A stretch of DNA of 64,000 nucleotides from assembly GCA_963969495.1 (NCBI GenBank), contig OZ018329.1:68870160-68934159 (forward strand), written 5' to 3'. The DNA is from Ceratothoa steindachneri. Taxonomy: Eukaryota > Arthropoda > Malacostraca > Isopoda > Cymothoidae. Within the stretch, counting starts at the first letter, position 1; every line of letters begins with the position of its first letter. The notes beneath the pieces were generated by a model. That model worked only from the letters and a program-made list of their open reading frames with translations, did not search any database and was not told the origin of the DNA. A program made the translations under genes and the position numbers. Below are positions 41,950 through 53,250 of this stretch, piece by piece.

Positions 41950-44150
41950 AGTCTCTGTACACGAACCAGTCCGGACTACAAGAGACAAGCGGTAGTAACC
42001 CCACTCGTCCCGGTACCAGGACAGGTAACGTGCGCGAAGATCACCCAGACTGAGTCATTCAACAGGAATGTGGGGAACAACGCAATCGTCGCAATAAGGT
42101 TCCGGCGAGCGCTCCCATCAAATTGCGGTGTGTCCAATTCAGAGACCACAGAAAGCAACTGAAGCCGTCGCGGGATTGTGGGGTAAGTCCATGGCGCAAT
42201 GGCAAACATCTTAAGTTACCCTCCCTCGACCGTCTCCCATCTTCTATGCCAAGGCCCGTAATCCTCCAATGTAATAGGTGTAAGGAAGACCGAAATGCTG
42301 GTCTGGTAACCCAGTCATCGCAGACACTTTGGCGCGCTCATTTCCCGCAATACCCACATGTCCAGGAAACCAACAGAAGATAATCTTGACATCCGCCCGG
42401 CTCGCCAAAACAGTAGAGTCATGGATATCAAGAACTAGGGGAGATTCCAATGCCTGGAGACTACCCAGGTAGTCTCCGAACCGGGTACTATGTATTACTC
42501 GCATCTTCCGTACCGAGCGGTGTATTGCAACCAGCTCAGCCGTGAAGACAGAGGCAGAGCCCCATTGGCTTCAAATAGATGGGATATGGCGTGGAAACCG
42601 ACACCCTCTTGGGACATTGAGCCATTCGTATAGACTGCCACGGTTCAAGCATGACACGAAGTGTGCTCCAAAAAAGCCGAATGTAATACTCCCGGCGCTG
42701 TATAAGCTTTGAGAGCAAAGGTGGTACCGTCCTGGGCAGAACCAGGGGGCACCACCGGCCCGAGAGCTATACACACCTCTCGAAGGAATTTGTTAGCCCT
42801 AAACCCAATGGGCTTAAGGTATGACTGGCATCTCTCGGCAGCATAGGAACCGTCGAAATCAGCTGCTGATGCAGTGAGGGAGCACCGGGCTTGCACGTAC
42901 ACGCGAATAAAGCACTGTTCACGGTGCAGAGCGAGTGGGATCGACAAGTGGGCTCTCAATGAGGGACGTGCGGAAGGCACTGGTCGTCAGGAGTAGGCCA
43001 ATGTGTTTGATCGACTCCACTTTCCGCAATACACCCTCGACTGCGGGTGAATAAAACTCGCATCCGTAGTCAGCTTCGAACGAACAAGGGATAGATAAAA
43101 AAGTAAGCCAGTAGCACTATCAGCACACGAGTGAAGAATGCCCTTGGCGCGGGTACAAGGGACCCTAAGGCTGTGAATGTGAGGCGTTGGTCAAATACAA
43201 GACCAAGGAAACTAGGCGAACCCAATTTATAAACAAGTCCGTGTCAGGTTGAGGCCATATATGGCGACAAAAGTGCACCACCTAAGTCTTGGCCAAAGAA
43301 AATCGAAGCCTGAGCGCTTCAGCATAGTGAGAGACGCGGTTCAATGCCTGTTAGAGTCGACGCTCCAGAGTTGGCATCTGGGCCGAGACAAAAGAGAGCG
43401 AAAGGTCCACGTAGAGCGTAGCAAGAACATCTTCCGGCAGCACGGAGGTGATGCCGTTGATGCTCAGGGCAAAGAGTGTGACAATGAGGACACTTCTCTG
43501 CGGGACACCCTCTTCCTGCTACATTGGGCCGGAGAGGGCTCTTCACCCAAATCGTACGCGGAATCGACAATCTCGCAAAAATTCAGATATAAAGATTGGG
43601 AGGCGTCCCCTAGCCCCCATCGTGTGGAGAGAGTCCATCATATCCTATCGTCATCCGGTAGTATCAGAGGCATTCTCCAGATCGAGAAAAACCGTGGCGT
43701 AGTTCTGTCTACGAAGGAAGGCCTCGCAGACTGCATTTTCCGGTCGGAGCAGAGCATCTGAAGTGGAGTGTAAATTGTTGAATCCGCACTGTACAGAATA
43801 CAGTTGGCCTCCGTTGTCGAGAAAAAAAAAGCTAACCTAACATTTAGCAATTTCTCTATCAACCTGCACACGCAGAAGGTTAGAGAGATTGAGCGAAAAC
43901 TGGCGGGGGGTAGAGTGATCTCTCCTCGGTTTGCAAAAGGTGAGCACAATAGCAATTCGCCACGAGTCTTGGGGATACCCTCTACCCAGATTGTGTTAAA
44001 CAGATCTAACAGAAAGGCCATGCTTCGCTCCCCCAGGTGTCGAGGCATGACATACGGCATTTCATCCGACCCTGGTGCAGTGTCTGTGCACGAGGTGAGA
44101 GTGGAACGCAACTCACTCAATGTAAAGCTGTCGTTGAAGGGCTCTCCACC
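41950..44150 (-). pseudogene. LINE-B RT and RNase H, broken
   Basis: The minus strand shows L-S-E-L-R-S-T-L with G-S-D-E (44120-44050) and L-L-D-L-F-N-T-I-W-V-E-G-I (44010-43970), an F-F-S-I-W region (about 43680), later RT pieces (43570-43320) and RNase H with A-E-L-V-A-I-H near 42540-42500. The G-H-V-G-I-A-G-N-E-R-A-K segment (about 42365-42325) and the finger (42110-42040) follow. The Y-T-D-G-S box is altered by frame breaks. Confidence 0.6.
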
Positions 44151-44255
44151 TCTGGGGTTAGAACCCGCAGAAGGGTTGTGAACGGCCGCAGAAATGACCG
44201 TGCTTGTAGGCCTGGAGTGGCCAAGAGAAGAGGGTGCCTAGGTTAACATTGAGGC

Positions 44256-45820
44256 TTATGACTTCCCAGGCTGCGCCTGGCGCGCCAGGATCAAGTCCTT
44301 AGCCTCGCGAAATGAGAGACGATTTGTAACCTGAACGTCCAGGATTTCTTTATCCATTAGATATGCCCCGCATTGCTTTGAAGTAGTGCGGTGCGGGTCT
44401 CCGCAATTGACACACTTGGTCACACATGATTTGGATTTATCGCGTGCAGCCTTGGAGCAAGCAACACAGACTTCGAGTAACCCCGACTTTGCACGTCTAC
44501 AGGAGCGATTCGTATGGCCGAAGCGATGGCGGTAGTAGCACCTCCGCCGCAGTGGCACAAATGCCTGCACGTGGTAACGATACCAATCGCCACGCACCGA
44601 CTCAGGGAGTTTGTCACAGTCAAACGTGACAAGAAGTGTAGGCGTGGGTCTCAAGGCCCATCCCTGTTTTCTCCTCACACGTTCGACTTTGACCGCTCCT
44701 TAGTCGGTCACCTCTAATGTGATGTCATCTATGGAATTGTTTATGAATTCCCTCCCATAAACCATTCCTTTCACGAGGTTAATGGTAGAGTGCGGCGTCA
44801 CACTCATCGACGTGCAATCAGGTGTCCGAAAGGAACTAATCATGGCCAACTGGGACTGATCCGACACATTCGCCAGAAGTATTGTTTCCGAGAAACGGTC
44901 GGCTCTCTACCAATCATGCTAGCTACTGCTCTCTTCTGATGGATCATGTTTATCCTTGGCCAACATGCTGTCATCAGTGGAGCGAATAAAGAGAAAGCGT
45001 TTAAAGCCACGGGCTCGAAAACTCCAGGTAGTCTCATTGAGGGCCCCGACATAATGAGGCTCTGTTCGCCGCACCTGTGACTTGTGTCATGGTCTGGAGC
45101 CTTCCACCCAGGGTAGCATAGGGGCCAGACGTACCGATCTTGGCCTGGTCGTTTGCCGAAATAGCAGCGGACCAGTCCGGCTCCGGAGCTCCCGCAGTGG
45201 TAGAGGAATGTGAGTAGTGAACCCGCTTCTCTCCACCGCCAGAAAGAGCCCTTAGGCCAGATGGACTGGCCTCAGCAAGATTCTTATCTGAAATGTAGAA
45301 GGTCTTGTCTGTTAAGGAAGCACCCGCCAGCGCCAGCGCAGGAGGTCCTTCCTCTTTGGGGGAGTCCTCGGGAGCCTGAGCCATCTCAAGAGAAGCTTGC
45401 CCAGAGACGGACTTAGGTTCAACCCCATGTAAGATCCTGCCACCTGGTGTTGGGTCACCTCCGGGACCATGCACATCTCAGTGAGGGCCTCCATGTGGCC
45501 ATCCTCCCGCAAGGCATCACATATCCCATTCGAGGTGGCTTTTGTTTTGTCTCTAGCCGGTGAACAGGCATCCATCGGGAAAGAGAGTAAGGCAGGTACG
45601 CTGGCCATCTGTATACTGAGAATGCATTCCCGCAGGACATTAGGGGCACAGACCGACGCGCCTTCCTATCCCTTGTGCCCCTAAGAGGGTTAGCTCTATC
45701 AAGCCACTCCCACTGGGAACGGTCAATTTTGGGCCGCCTCTTTGCTTTCTTGGCAGTCCCATGGGAAAATAAAGGAGGGACTGCCGCTGGAAACGAGATG
45801 GAGTCGCCTAATGACTCCAC
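44256..45820 (-). pseudogene. LINE-B gag (ORF1) with CCHC knuckles, broken
   Basis: The minus-strand frame 44678-44256 has the V-T-F-D-C-D-K-L-P-E-S segment, a basic R-Y-H-V-Q-A-F-V-P-L stretch and knuckles. The first (H-R-F-G-H-T-N-R-S-C) has lost a cysteine, while later ones (C-V-A-C; C-V-N-C-G-D-P-H-x-C-like) look intact. The L-S-F-R-E-A-K segment follows. Upstream frames (45052-44840, 45474-45034, 45820-45455) give the acidic and Ser/Thr-rich N-terminal half. It belongs to the same family as 13730-14600. Confidence 0.65.
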
Positions 45821-46110
45821 CAGAAAAGCTAATGAAGGAGAGTCCAGCGCACCCGTATGCGTAGGAGAGTAGTAAGCCTCCTCTCAGGTAAAATAGGTTT
45901 GGTCCGGAGGAAATTCCAGTGGGATAGCAAAGGTCGGGTTATCTCGATTTTTTTAAAAAAATTCAGCGATGGGCATGGGGACCCTATTATTGTCACGGGA
46001 TGCAAATACTAATCACCCAGCGCTGTAGCCCGCTGTGCTAGGGGTGAATACGAAGCCGGCAAAGCCAGTCGCCGCCATTAGAGGCTACTCCTCAAGCCTC
46101 ATGGCCAGGC

Positions 46111-46479
46111 AGCCCATCAGCATGGAGGCTTCACCTTTCGCTGGGCGTAAAATTAGCAGTCAGTGAAATGAGAGAGATAGAGGATATGCTAGTAAAATCG
46201 GGGTGAGGCAGATTGTTACCTCCTCCCCCGCAAACCGAGGGAAGGGAGCGTTGCCCCCCCCCCCCTCACACACACACACCACTACCACCAGCCCTGATCC
46301 GGGATGGCTAGGTGAGATGAACCTGGTTTGTGTCTACCCTTTGAAATTAGAGGCTGACCAGAGAAAGTTGTGGTATAGGTTGTAGGAAAATGAGGAAGCA
46401 GTGTGTCAGGAAAAAAGAGGATGGACGGGGCAATGAGGCCCGTCGACACGGTGGCCAGGGAAACAAATCGCCGTGCCCT
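46111..46479. other. Unassigned sequence
   Basis: A poly-C run and CA-repeat-rich text (46252-46280). No gene recognised. Confidence 0.3.
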
Positions 46480-46691
46480 TACGGGGTATACAGCACTAGG
46501 CCAGGGTGTTTTTCGATCTGGAGAAGGCATATGATACCGCATGTCGATACAGTATTATGCAGATTCTTCACAGGATAGAGGCGAGGGGACGTCTCTCAAT
46601 ATTTATTTCTGAGTTTCTGCAAGGCCCTTGATTCCGCGTACAGGCCGGGGGAACCCTCTCTGGCCCAATGGAGCCGGAAGCGGGTGTCCCT

Positions 46692-46743
46692 TATAGCAAT
46701 GCGCAATGCCTCTGGGCATTCCTATAATAAAAACCTCCTGGGA

Positions 46744-46828
<85 letters not shown>

Positions 46829-47439
46829 ATTATTATGTAAAATTCATATGCAATTATTTTACTTAACCTTGTCAATTTAATCTTTCAATTATTTTACTTA
46901 ACTTTTGTAAATTAAATCATTTATGTACAACTTAATAATTAATTAATTCATTTATAATACTGTTCTAAACAACATCTCTTAAAATTTCCCACACAAACAA
47001 ACAAACACACGCTTTTAGCTCGACCAAATAGCACACTATTCCTTCTCAGTCGACTATCAACATTCTTCGTTTAAAGATCGGTAATAAGTCCTTCTACAAT
47101 TTGTCATTTACCTTCAAACAAATCATGCTTAGTTAATTCCACTTTCTCTCACAATTCTTTGCAAACCACCATACGAGAGTAGGTCCTAATTATATTTACT
47201 TCTCATATCGCAGCCCCTAATTCACAATCCATCATAGTCACCATATTATTCCACCATATTATTTCATATTTACTTCACATACTTCAATTATCTTCGCATC
47301 TTGTTACTGTAAATCATATGTTACAATATCTTACATTATATACCTAATCTACTTATCTCATTGTACATTCGTTGATTCTATGAATATATTTGTTTCCCTG
47401 GAGGTTTTTATTATAGGAATGCCCAGAGGCATTGCTATA
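46692..47439. mobile_element. Inverted-repeat DNA element (748 bp, MITE-like)
   Basis: The ends begin TATAGCAATG on both strands and share about 50 bp of inverted repeat, including GCCTCTGGGCATTCC and AATAAAAACCTCC. The left end has a 7-bp internal duplication. The interior has a (TA)n tract (46746-46822) and AT-rich non-coding DNA. CCCT lies on both sides (46688-46691 and 47440-47443), and LINE-B text joins across it, so it is a discrete insertion with a probable 4-bp target duplication. The superfamily is unknown. Confidence 0.8.
46746..46822. repeat. (TA)n microsatellite
   Basis: About 76 bp of pure TA repeat inside the inverted-repeat element. Confidence 0.97.
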
Positions 47440-47672
47440 CCCTTAGGAAAATGTCCTCAGTGTCACACTCTTCCCATAGCATCAACGGTATTACTTCACT
47501 GCTGCCCAAACCTGTTTTGGCGATTTTCTACGTGGACGACCTTTCGATCTCTTTTAGTGCGGCACAGATGTTAAGTAAAGCGTAAACAACAACAGGTATG
47601 TAACCGCATATCTGGCTAAGGCTAACTGCACAGGTCTCGGTTTTCCTTGGCCAAAACTAAGGTAGTGCACTT

Positions 47673-48147
47673 GTAGATAGAGGGGAGTATGAAAGGGAGC
47701 AAAGAAAAAATAATAGCGTAGGCGAGTTACGAACAGCTTCCCGTGTCGCTGGACCACTGTTAGCCAGCGGCGAATCCACTCCGCCACCCTGAGTCCCCAA
47801 AAAGACTCATTCAAACGAAGCTTTTAAGCCGCTCGCCTGCACTTCTCGTACGCTATACAACCCACCTCCTAGAAGCGGAGCCTATTTTGAAGAAATGAAG
47901 AGAGCCCGTTTGGAAATGTAATCCAAGGGCTAACGCTTTCCCTCTCAGGTCTGGGCACCATTGTAGATAGAGGGGAGTAGGAAAGGGTGCAAAGAAAAAA
48001 TAATAGCGTAGGCGAGTTGCGAACAGCTTCCCGCGTCGCTGGAGGACTGTTAGCCAGCGGTGAATCCACTCCGCCATCCTGAGTCAGAAAAAAGACTCAT
48101 TCAAACGAAGCTTTTAAGCCGCTCACTTGCACTTCGCGTACGCTATA
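47673..48147 (-). mobile_element. TRIM-like miniature LTR retrotransposon (475 bp)
   Basis: Two direct repeats of exactly 185 bp (47673-47857 and 47963-48147, roughly 95 percent alike) flank a 105-bp interior. In minus orientation the interior begins, 2 bases after the upstream repeat, with TGGTGCCCAGACCTG, a plausible primer-binding site, and ends with the purine-rich AGGAGGTGGG three bases before the downstream repeat. The whole is flanked by CACTT (47668-47672 and 48148-48152). With one or two extra bases the repeats read TG...CA. No coding capacity. Alternative: two SINE copies; the repeats hold a TGGCGGAGTGG word like a Pol III A box. Confidence 0.7.
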
Positions 48148-48465
48148 CACTTCTGCTACCATCCCCGTATTCACCTCGATAGAGACTTGGTCCTAAATGG
48201 GGTTCGCCTGGAGTTAGTGGATTCGCATCGTTTCCTTGGTTTTGTTTTCGATAGACGCCTCACTTAGGAGACTCATATTCGCAGTCTTATAGTATCTTTT
48301 ACGCGCACCATGGACATTCTTTGTTCCGTGTCGTTCAAATACTGGGGTGCTGATAGGGCTTCTGACTAATTTTATACTGATCCTTTGTGCGTTGGAAACC
48401 TGACTACAGATGCGAGTTTTACGCATCCGCAGCCGAGCGTGTATTGAGGAAGGTGAAATCGACCC

Positions 48466-48892
48466 ACCACAAAGGCTGGATTAACCATTAGGGAAGCAAG
48501 CAAGCAATTGCCTGAGGGGCAACCAAAATTCCAGGCCACCAAAAATAAAGTAAAAAATATATATCATTTTACTTAAAAAAAATCGAATGGTAAAGAACGT
48601 CCTAATCATTTAAAACATCTATTTAGAGACAAAGAAGATCCATGCAAGGTCTATCTGAGTATCAAAATCACTATGTAGTAAATATATTATATCTATTTAC
48701 AAAAGATATTCAAAATTTATGTACAACATCAATTTATTTATACCCTATATGACTAGCGCTTAGTATCAAGAATTAATTTTAGTAATAAGTAATAGGCCTA
48801 ATCATATTAAATCAATATTGTTCAATTAATCCTCACTAGATCATGTTGAAGTTTAGTGTTAGTGTTCTTGTTGATTACTAATGCTTCTAGTT
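48466..48892. mobile_element. Possible left end of another hAT-like element, cut by the assembly gap
   Basis: CAAAGGCTGGATTAACCATT at 48470 and AAGCAATTGCCTGAGGGG resemble the termini of widespread hAT elements. LINE-B text stops here. The opposite end would lie in or beyond the N gap, so this cannot be confirmed. Confidence 0.35.
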
Positions 48893-49092
48893 NNNNNNNN
48901 NNNNNNNNNNNNNNNNNNNNNNNNNNNNNNNNNNNNNNNNNNNNNNNNNNNNNNNNNNNNNNNNNNNNNNNNNNNNNNNNNNNNNNNNNNNNNNNNNNNN
49001 NNNNNNNNNNNNNNNNNNNNNNNNNNNNNNNNNNNNNNNNNNNNNNNNNNNNNNNNNNNNNNNNNNNNNNNNNNNNNNNNNNNNNNNNNNNN
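48893..49092. other. Assembly gap (200 N)
   Basis: Exactly 200 N, a placeholder size. The CR1 RT text begins immediately at its right edge, so part of that element is hidden. Confidence 0.99.
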
Positions 49093-50290
49093 ATGTCAAT
49101 CTGGACTGAATGTGTTCCTAGAGACTGGCGTGAAGCGGAGGTGACTCTTATCTTCAAGAAAGGAGACCGTAGCCAACCGTTGAACTACCGACTTATCAGT
49201 CTGACTTCGATAGTTGGTAAACTCATGGAAAGCATCATGGTTAACAAAATAACATCGCATTTAGAGTCAAAGTTGCTACTGAGTAGTTCCCAGCACAGCT
49301 TCCGAAGGCAACGGTCATGCCTGACGAACCTTGTGGAATTTTTTCCACTTGGTGTTTTGGCGGTGGATGTGGTTTACTTAGACTTTCAGAAAGCCTTTGA
49401 GAAGGTACCACACCGCCGCCTTCTCCGGAAAGTGCGAGCGCTGGGCATAGACGGAAAAGTAGCCGGCTGGATCGAGAACTGGCTAAGTGGCAGACGGCAA
49501 CGGGTGTTGGTGAATGGACAGGCTTCTGAGTGGGTGCTCGTTACTAGCGGGGTGCCTCAAGGTTCTGTCCTGGGACCAATACTATTCATCATCTACGTCA
49601 ACGACATTGACGGTGACATGGTTGCCAAGATTTCTAAATTTGCCAAAGATACCAAGCTTGGTATGAACGTTGCAAAGGATGGAAATACTGCCCACCTGCA
49701 GGAAGATTTTGGGAAGATTGGGGAGTGGTCGGACACGTGGCAAATGCCTTTTAACGTGGGGAAATGCAAAGTAATGCATATCGGCCACAGAGACCCCCAA
49801 TCTCAGTATTTTCTTAAGTACACTGCTCTTGAATCGAGTGACACTGAGAAGGCCTTGGGTGTAACAATCACTAGTGACCTCAAGTTCTCGTAACAGTGCA
49901 TTTAGGCGGAGAAAAAGGCCCAAAGGATGCTAGGCTACATAAAGCGCCAGTTTGGATATCGGAACAAGGAGATGGTATTGTGTTTGTACAACTCACTTGT
50001 CCGCGTGCACCTGGAGTATGCCGTACAATTTTGCAGTCCTTCATTCCGAAAGGACATCGCGAGATTGTAACGCGTGCAAGCCAGGGCAACCAAACTGATT
50101 TCCTCTATCAGACATAAAAGTTATGAAGATAGTTTAAGGGAATTAGATCTGTTCTCGTTTGAAACCCGTAGACTGCGTGGTCAGCTCATCGAAGTTTTCA
50201 AAATAATTCAAGGGTTCGACAATGTTGACTACAGGGATATTTTCACCTTTGTTGAGAGCAGAACAAGAAATCACGGCTTTAACTTGAACT
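49093..50290 (+). pseudogene. CR1-like reverse transcriptase with altered active site
   Basis: Motifs: N-Y-R-L-I-S-L-T (49183-49206), [11 protein letters not shown] (49368-49402, with D to E at the last position), [13 protein letters not shown] (49549-49587). The catalytic box reads F-A-K-D instead of F-A-D-D at about 49640. Stops at about 49891 and 50068 and frame changes follow. Part of the linker after the S-C-L-T-N-L motif is deleted (about 49340-49362). It cannot be active. Confidence 0.85.
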
Positions 50291-50489
50291 GAAGCGTTAC
50301 AACCGCGATCTAAGTGGAAATTTTTTCTCGTACAGTATCTGCAGTAGTTGGAACGCACTTCCAGTAAAAGTTGTCAAGAGTGAATCTGTTGACCAGTTCA
50401 AGTTAAGACTAGAAAGGGTCTGGAAAAATGGCCGATTAAGGACGTAAAGCATTTGAGCAGAGATGTGCCCGCTCTACTGCTAGTCCAAA

Positions 50490-50530
50490 GGTACCCTCAT
50501 TGAATGGACCGTAAGGTCTTCTAGGGTACT
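50490..50530 (+). other. 3'-terminal hairpin of CR1-like element
   Basis: GGTACCCT/AGGGTACT outer stem and GGACC-GTAA-GGTCT inner stem, followed 25 bp later by (CT)n. Confidence 0.75.
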
Positions 50531-50552
50531 TTGTTTTCTTGTTACTCCTCGT

Positions 50553-50554
<2 letters not shown>

Positions 50555-50640
<86 letters not shown>
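50555..50640. repeat. Compound (CT)n(TA)n microsatellite
   Basis: About 38 bp of CT followed by 48 bp of TA, directly at the 3' end of the CR1 copy. Confidence 0.96.
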
Positions 50641-50642
<2 letters not shown>

Positions 50643-50746
50643 AAATTAAATTTTACCTAGCTCAAAACAAAACTTAAGCAACTTGCGTGACATAAACGAT
50701 ATAAACGATAAATGGACATTTTTTTACTAGCTCGTACTTCGAGGCG

Positions 50747-52725
50747 GTGAGAGAAGGTATTCCTTTAAAAAATCGTCATTCGCCACATGAAAATAAACCT
50801 AAATGGTGGAGTAACGAGATAGCTAACTGTCTACGAGACAAGAGGAATTCCCATATTAGATCAAAAACTTCTAACGACGACACAAAACGCGCCAAATATT
50901 CAGACTTACGACCTAAATCCAAAAGGTTAATTAGACAGAGTAAAAAGTCCTTGGAATCACATGTGGCAAATCAAAGTAAAACTAACCAGAAACAGTTCTA
51001 TAGTTACATAATAATAAAGAGAGAAACATCTACATCTATCAGACCACTAACTAACGAGAGCGTAAACTTTACTACGAACGATGAAAAAATGAGCTGTATT
51101 TTAAACACATATTTTACATCACTCTTTACTACAGAAGATCTTAGCGAAATCCCAACACCGACAGCTATCCAAAAGTTTACAACGAGGTGTTAAGTATTAT
51201 CACCGTTGCAGAAAGAGACGTACTTTTATGCATTGAAAAGCTTAAGGTAAATAAGTCACCCGGCCCGCATATGGTCTTCCCTCAAATATTAAAAGAAGCT
51301 AAAAGTGAACTAGCCAAACCACTGTCGTTATTGTTTAATTATTCGTTAGAGACCGGGACTATACCCGATGAGTAGAAGCTCGCTAACGTAACACCAATAT
51401 TTAATAAAGGCAGTAGATCTCTACCTAGTAATTATCACCCAATTAGTTTAACTTCGATCGTTTGCAAAATGTTTGAGACACTTATACGCGATGAACTCGT
51501 TAACCACTTGAAAGAAAAGAAGCTACTTAGAGACATCCAACGCTGCTTTCGAAATAAACGCTCTTGTCTAACGAATCTATTAGACTTCTTCATGACATTT
51601 TTAATGAATACGACAAAAGTAAAGCATTCGACATAATTTACTTAGACTTTCAAAAGGCATTCGACAAAGTTCCACACAAACGTTTACTAACTAAATTAAA
51701 AGCGCACGGAATTGAAGGCGCGATAGCAAGGTGGATGGAAAACTGTCTAAGTAATCGTAGGCAACGCGTAGTTATAAATGGAAAATCATCTAGCTGGACA
51801 GAAGTCACTAGCGGGGTACCTCGGGGGTATGTTATAGGACCAGTTCTTTTCTTAGTATATATTAACGATATTATTCATATCAGGCATAAGATCGAAGTTT
51901 GCAGACGACACCAAAATCGCGAATTCAGTACTCACTAACGCACAAATTAATGAAATCCAGAACAACCTCAATAAATTATCGAACTGGGCGCAAACGTGGC
52001 AAATGCGTTATAACACCGACAAATCCAAAGTGCTCCATATCGGATACCGAAATCTCAAAGCAAATTACTCATTAAATGGTACTCAATTCTTAAGCATAGA
52101 CAGAGAGACATACCTAGGACTGACAATATCAAGCGATCTAAAGCCCACTCAACAATGCTCAGACGTCATTAAAAAAGCGAATAAAATAATTGGATTCATT
52201 GGCAGAGCGTTCGAGTATAAGTCCAAAAATACAATCCTTACTCTCTATAATTCCTTGGTCCGCCCCATTATGGAATACTGCGTCCAAGCTTGGTGCCCGT
52301 ACTATCATAAAAATATAGTAAAATTAGAACGAATCCAACGAAGGCTCACTAAAATGATACCAAGTCTAAGGAACAAAACCTACGAAGAGCGACTTAGAAA
52401 ATTGAATCTCTTTCCGTTAAATTACTGTAGATTAAGAGGGGACTTAATTCAAGTCTTTAAAATTATCAAAGACATATACAATATGGACCGCAATAAATAT
52501 TTCAGTATCGACCAATCGAATTACACGAGAGAAAACGGTTGTAAAATTATAGGTAATCATTTTAACTCGCCTGTATCTAAGAATTTCTTCTTTAACCGAA
52601 TCGTCAACTTATGGAATGGGCTTCTTCGAAAAGTAATAGACTGCAACACCGTAGATACTTTCAAACGCCGTATGGATAAATACTTTGAATCAAATCCCCG
52701 ATTAACAGCGTTTTATAGCGATTAA
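50747..52725 (+). pseudogene. CR1-like RT (subfamily 2), few breaks
   Basis: Motifs in order: K-P-K-W-W-S-N-E (50797-50820), K-S-P-G-P (51256-51270), N-Y-H-P-I-S-L-T-S-I (51429-51458), [14 protein letters not shown] (51637-51678), G-V-P-R-G-Y-V-I-G-P-V-L-F (51816-51850), intact F-A-D-D-T-K-I (51896-51920, one frame away), then the C-terminal domain through L-V-R-P-I-M-E-Y-C-V-Q (52258-52290) to a TAA at 52723-52725. A stop near 51373, a shift near 51560 and another near 51890 break it. The last 240 codons are open. Confidence 0.85.
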
Positions 52726-52810
52726 CTAACTCCCGAGCATTCAAGTGTCAGGTTAACCCAATTTTCCCTAAATAAATTTCACTTCGAGATCTCTCCCATG
52801 TTTCCTGTAC

Positions 52811-52811
<1 letters not shown>

Positions 52812-52862
<51 letters not shown>
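52812..52862. repeat. (CT)n microsatellite
   Basis: Pure CT repeat ending the subfamily-2 CR1 copy. Confidence 0.96.
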
Positions 52863-52865
<3 letters not shown>

Positions 52866-53250
52866 AAGACATTGTGTTGATAAAAAGAAAAAGAAAGAGC
52901 ATGTTCTAAGCCAGGCTCAGTAAGATAATTTGATTCTACATCTATATAAAATGTAAATACGTTTCTGTCATCTTTTTCAGAACACATAAATCCTAGATAT
53001 GTGCATGAATAAATACATTTAAAAATATCCTACAGAAAATGTGCATCTCCAAACGGTACTAGCCGTGTCCAATAAGTCAAAAAGTTTTAAAATAAGAACG
53101 GAAGTAGTAGATAGATCTAATAGATAATAAGCGTTAAAAATATAAAAATTTGTATGTTAATAAAAAAGAAAAAAAAACATGTTCTAATATAAGATTATTA
53201 AGATAAGTCATATTTTTGTTTATTTTTGTTGTATATATTAATGTATTCCT
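52863..53250. other. Unassigned AT-rich sequence
   Basis: Nothing recognised between the CT tail and the next CR1 3' end. Confidence 0.3.

Larger units (their letters stand above)
41641..46110 (-). mobile_element. LINE-B copy G, most complete copy, endonuclease deleted
   Basis: Reading the minus strand from about 46110: gag N-terminal part (45820-44840), gag zinc-knuckle part (44678-44256), then directly RT (44130-43250), RNase H (42980-42250), finger (42150-42040) and 3' UTR with hairpins (41704-41720 and 41662-41690). The endonuclease, which separates gag from RT in the other copies, is missing between about 44230 and 44150. Frame breaks are frequent. Confidence 0.75.
46480..48465 (+). mobile_element. 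LINE-B copy H, RT region, split by two younger insertions
   Basis: RT text with V-F-F-D-L-E-K-A-Y-D (46507-46536) runs to 46691, is broken by a 748-bp inverted-repeat element, resumes at 47440 (C-H-T-L to Y-V-D-D-L region, 47460-47545), is broken again by a 475-bp TRIM-like element at 47673-48147, and continues to about 48465 with the text that precedes RNase H. Confidence 0.65.
49093..50594 (+). mobile_element. LINE-A (CR1-like) copy, left end in the gap
   Basis: RT from the C-V-P-R-D-W motif to the 3' hairpin (50490-50530), then a CT repeat that passes into a TA repeat. A close sister of the copies at 4.4 and 25.2 kb. Confidence 0.88.
50660..52862 (+). mobile_element. LINE-A subfamily 2 (divergent CR1-like), 5'-truncated, CT-tailed
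   Basis: An RT of CR1 type but clearly different in nucleotide sequence and AT content from the subfamily at 25.2 and 49.1 kb. It begins before the P-K-W-W motif and ends, about 85 bp after the stop codon, in TTTCCTGTACAG and a (CT)n tract (52812-52862). Confidence 0.8.

Noticed and set aside
46603..46875. Protein-like Tyr-Ile repeats
   Set aside because: Translation of a (TA)n microsatellite, not a gene.
47673..48147. Two independent tRNA-derived SINEs
   Set aside because: An A-box-like word exists, but it lies about 80 bp inside the repeat. The equal lengths, PBS/purine tract and outer 5-bp duplication favour one TRIM-like unit; kept as the alternative.
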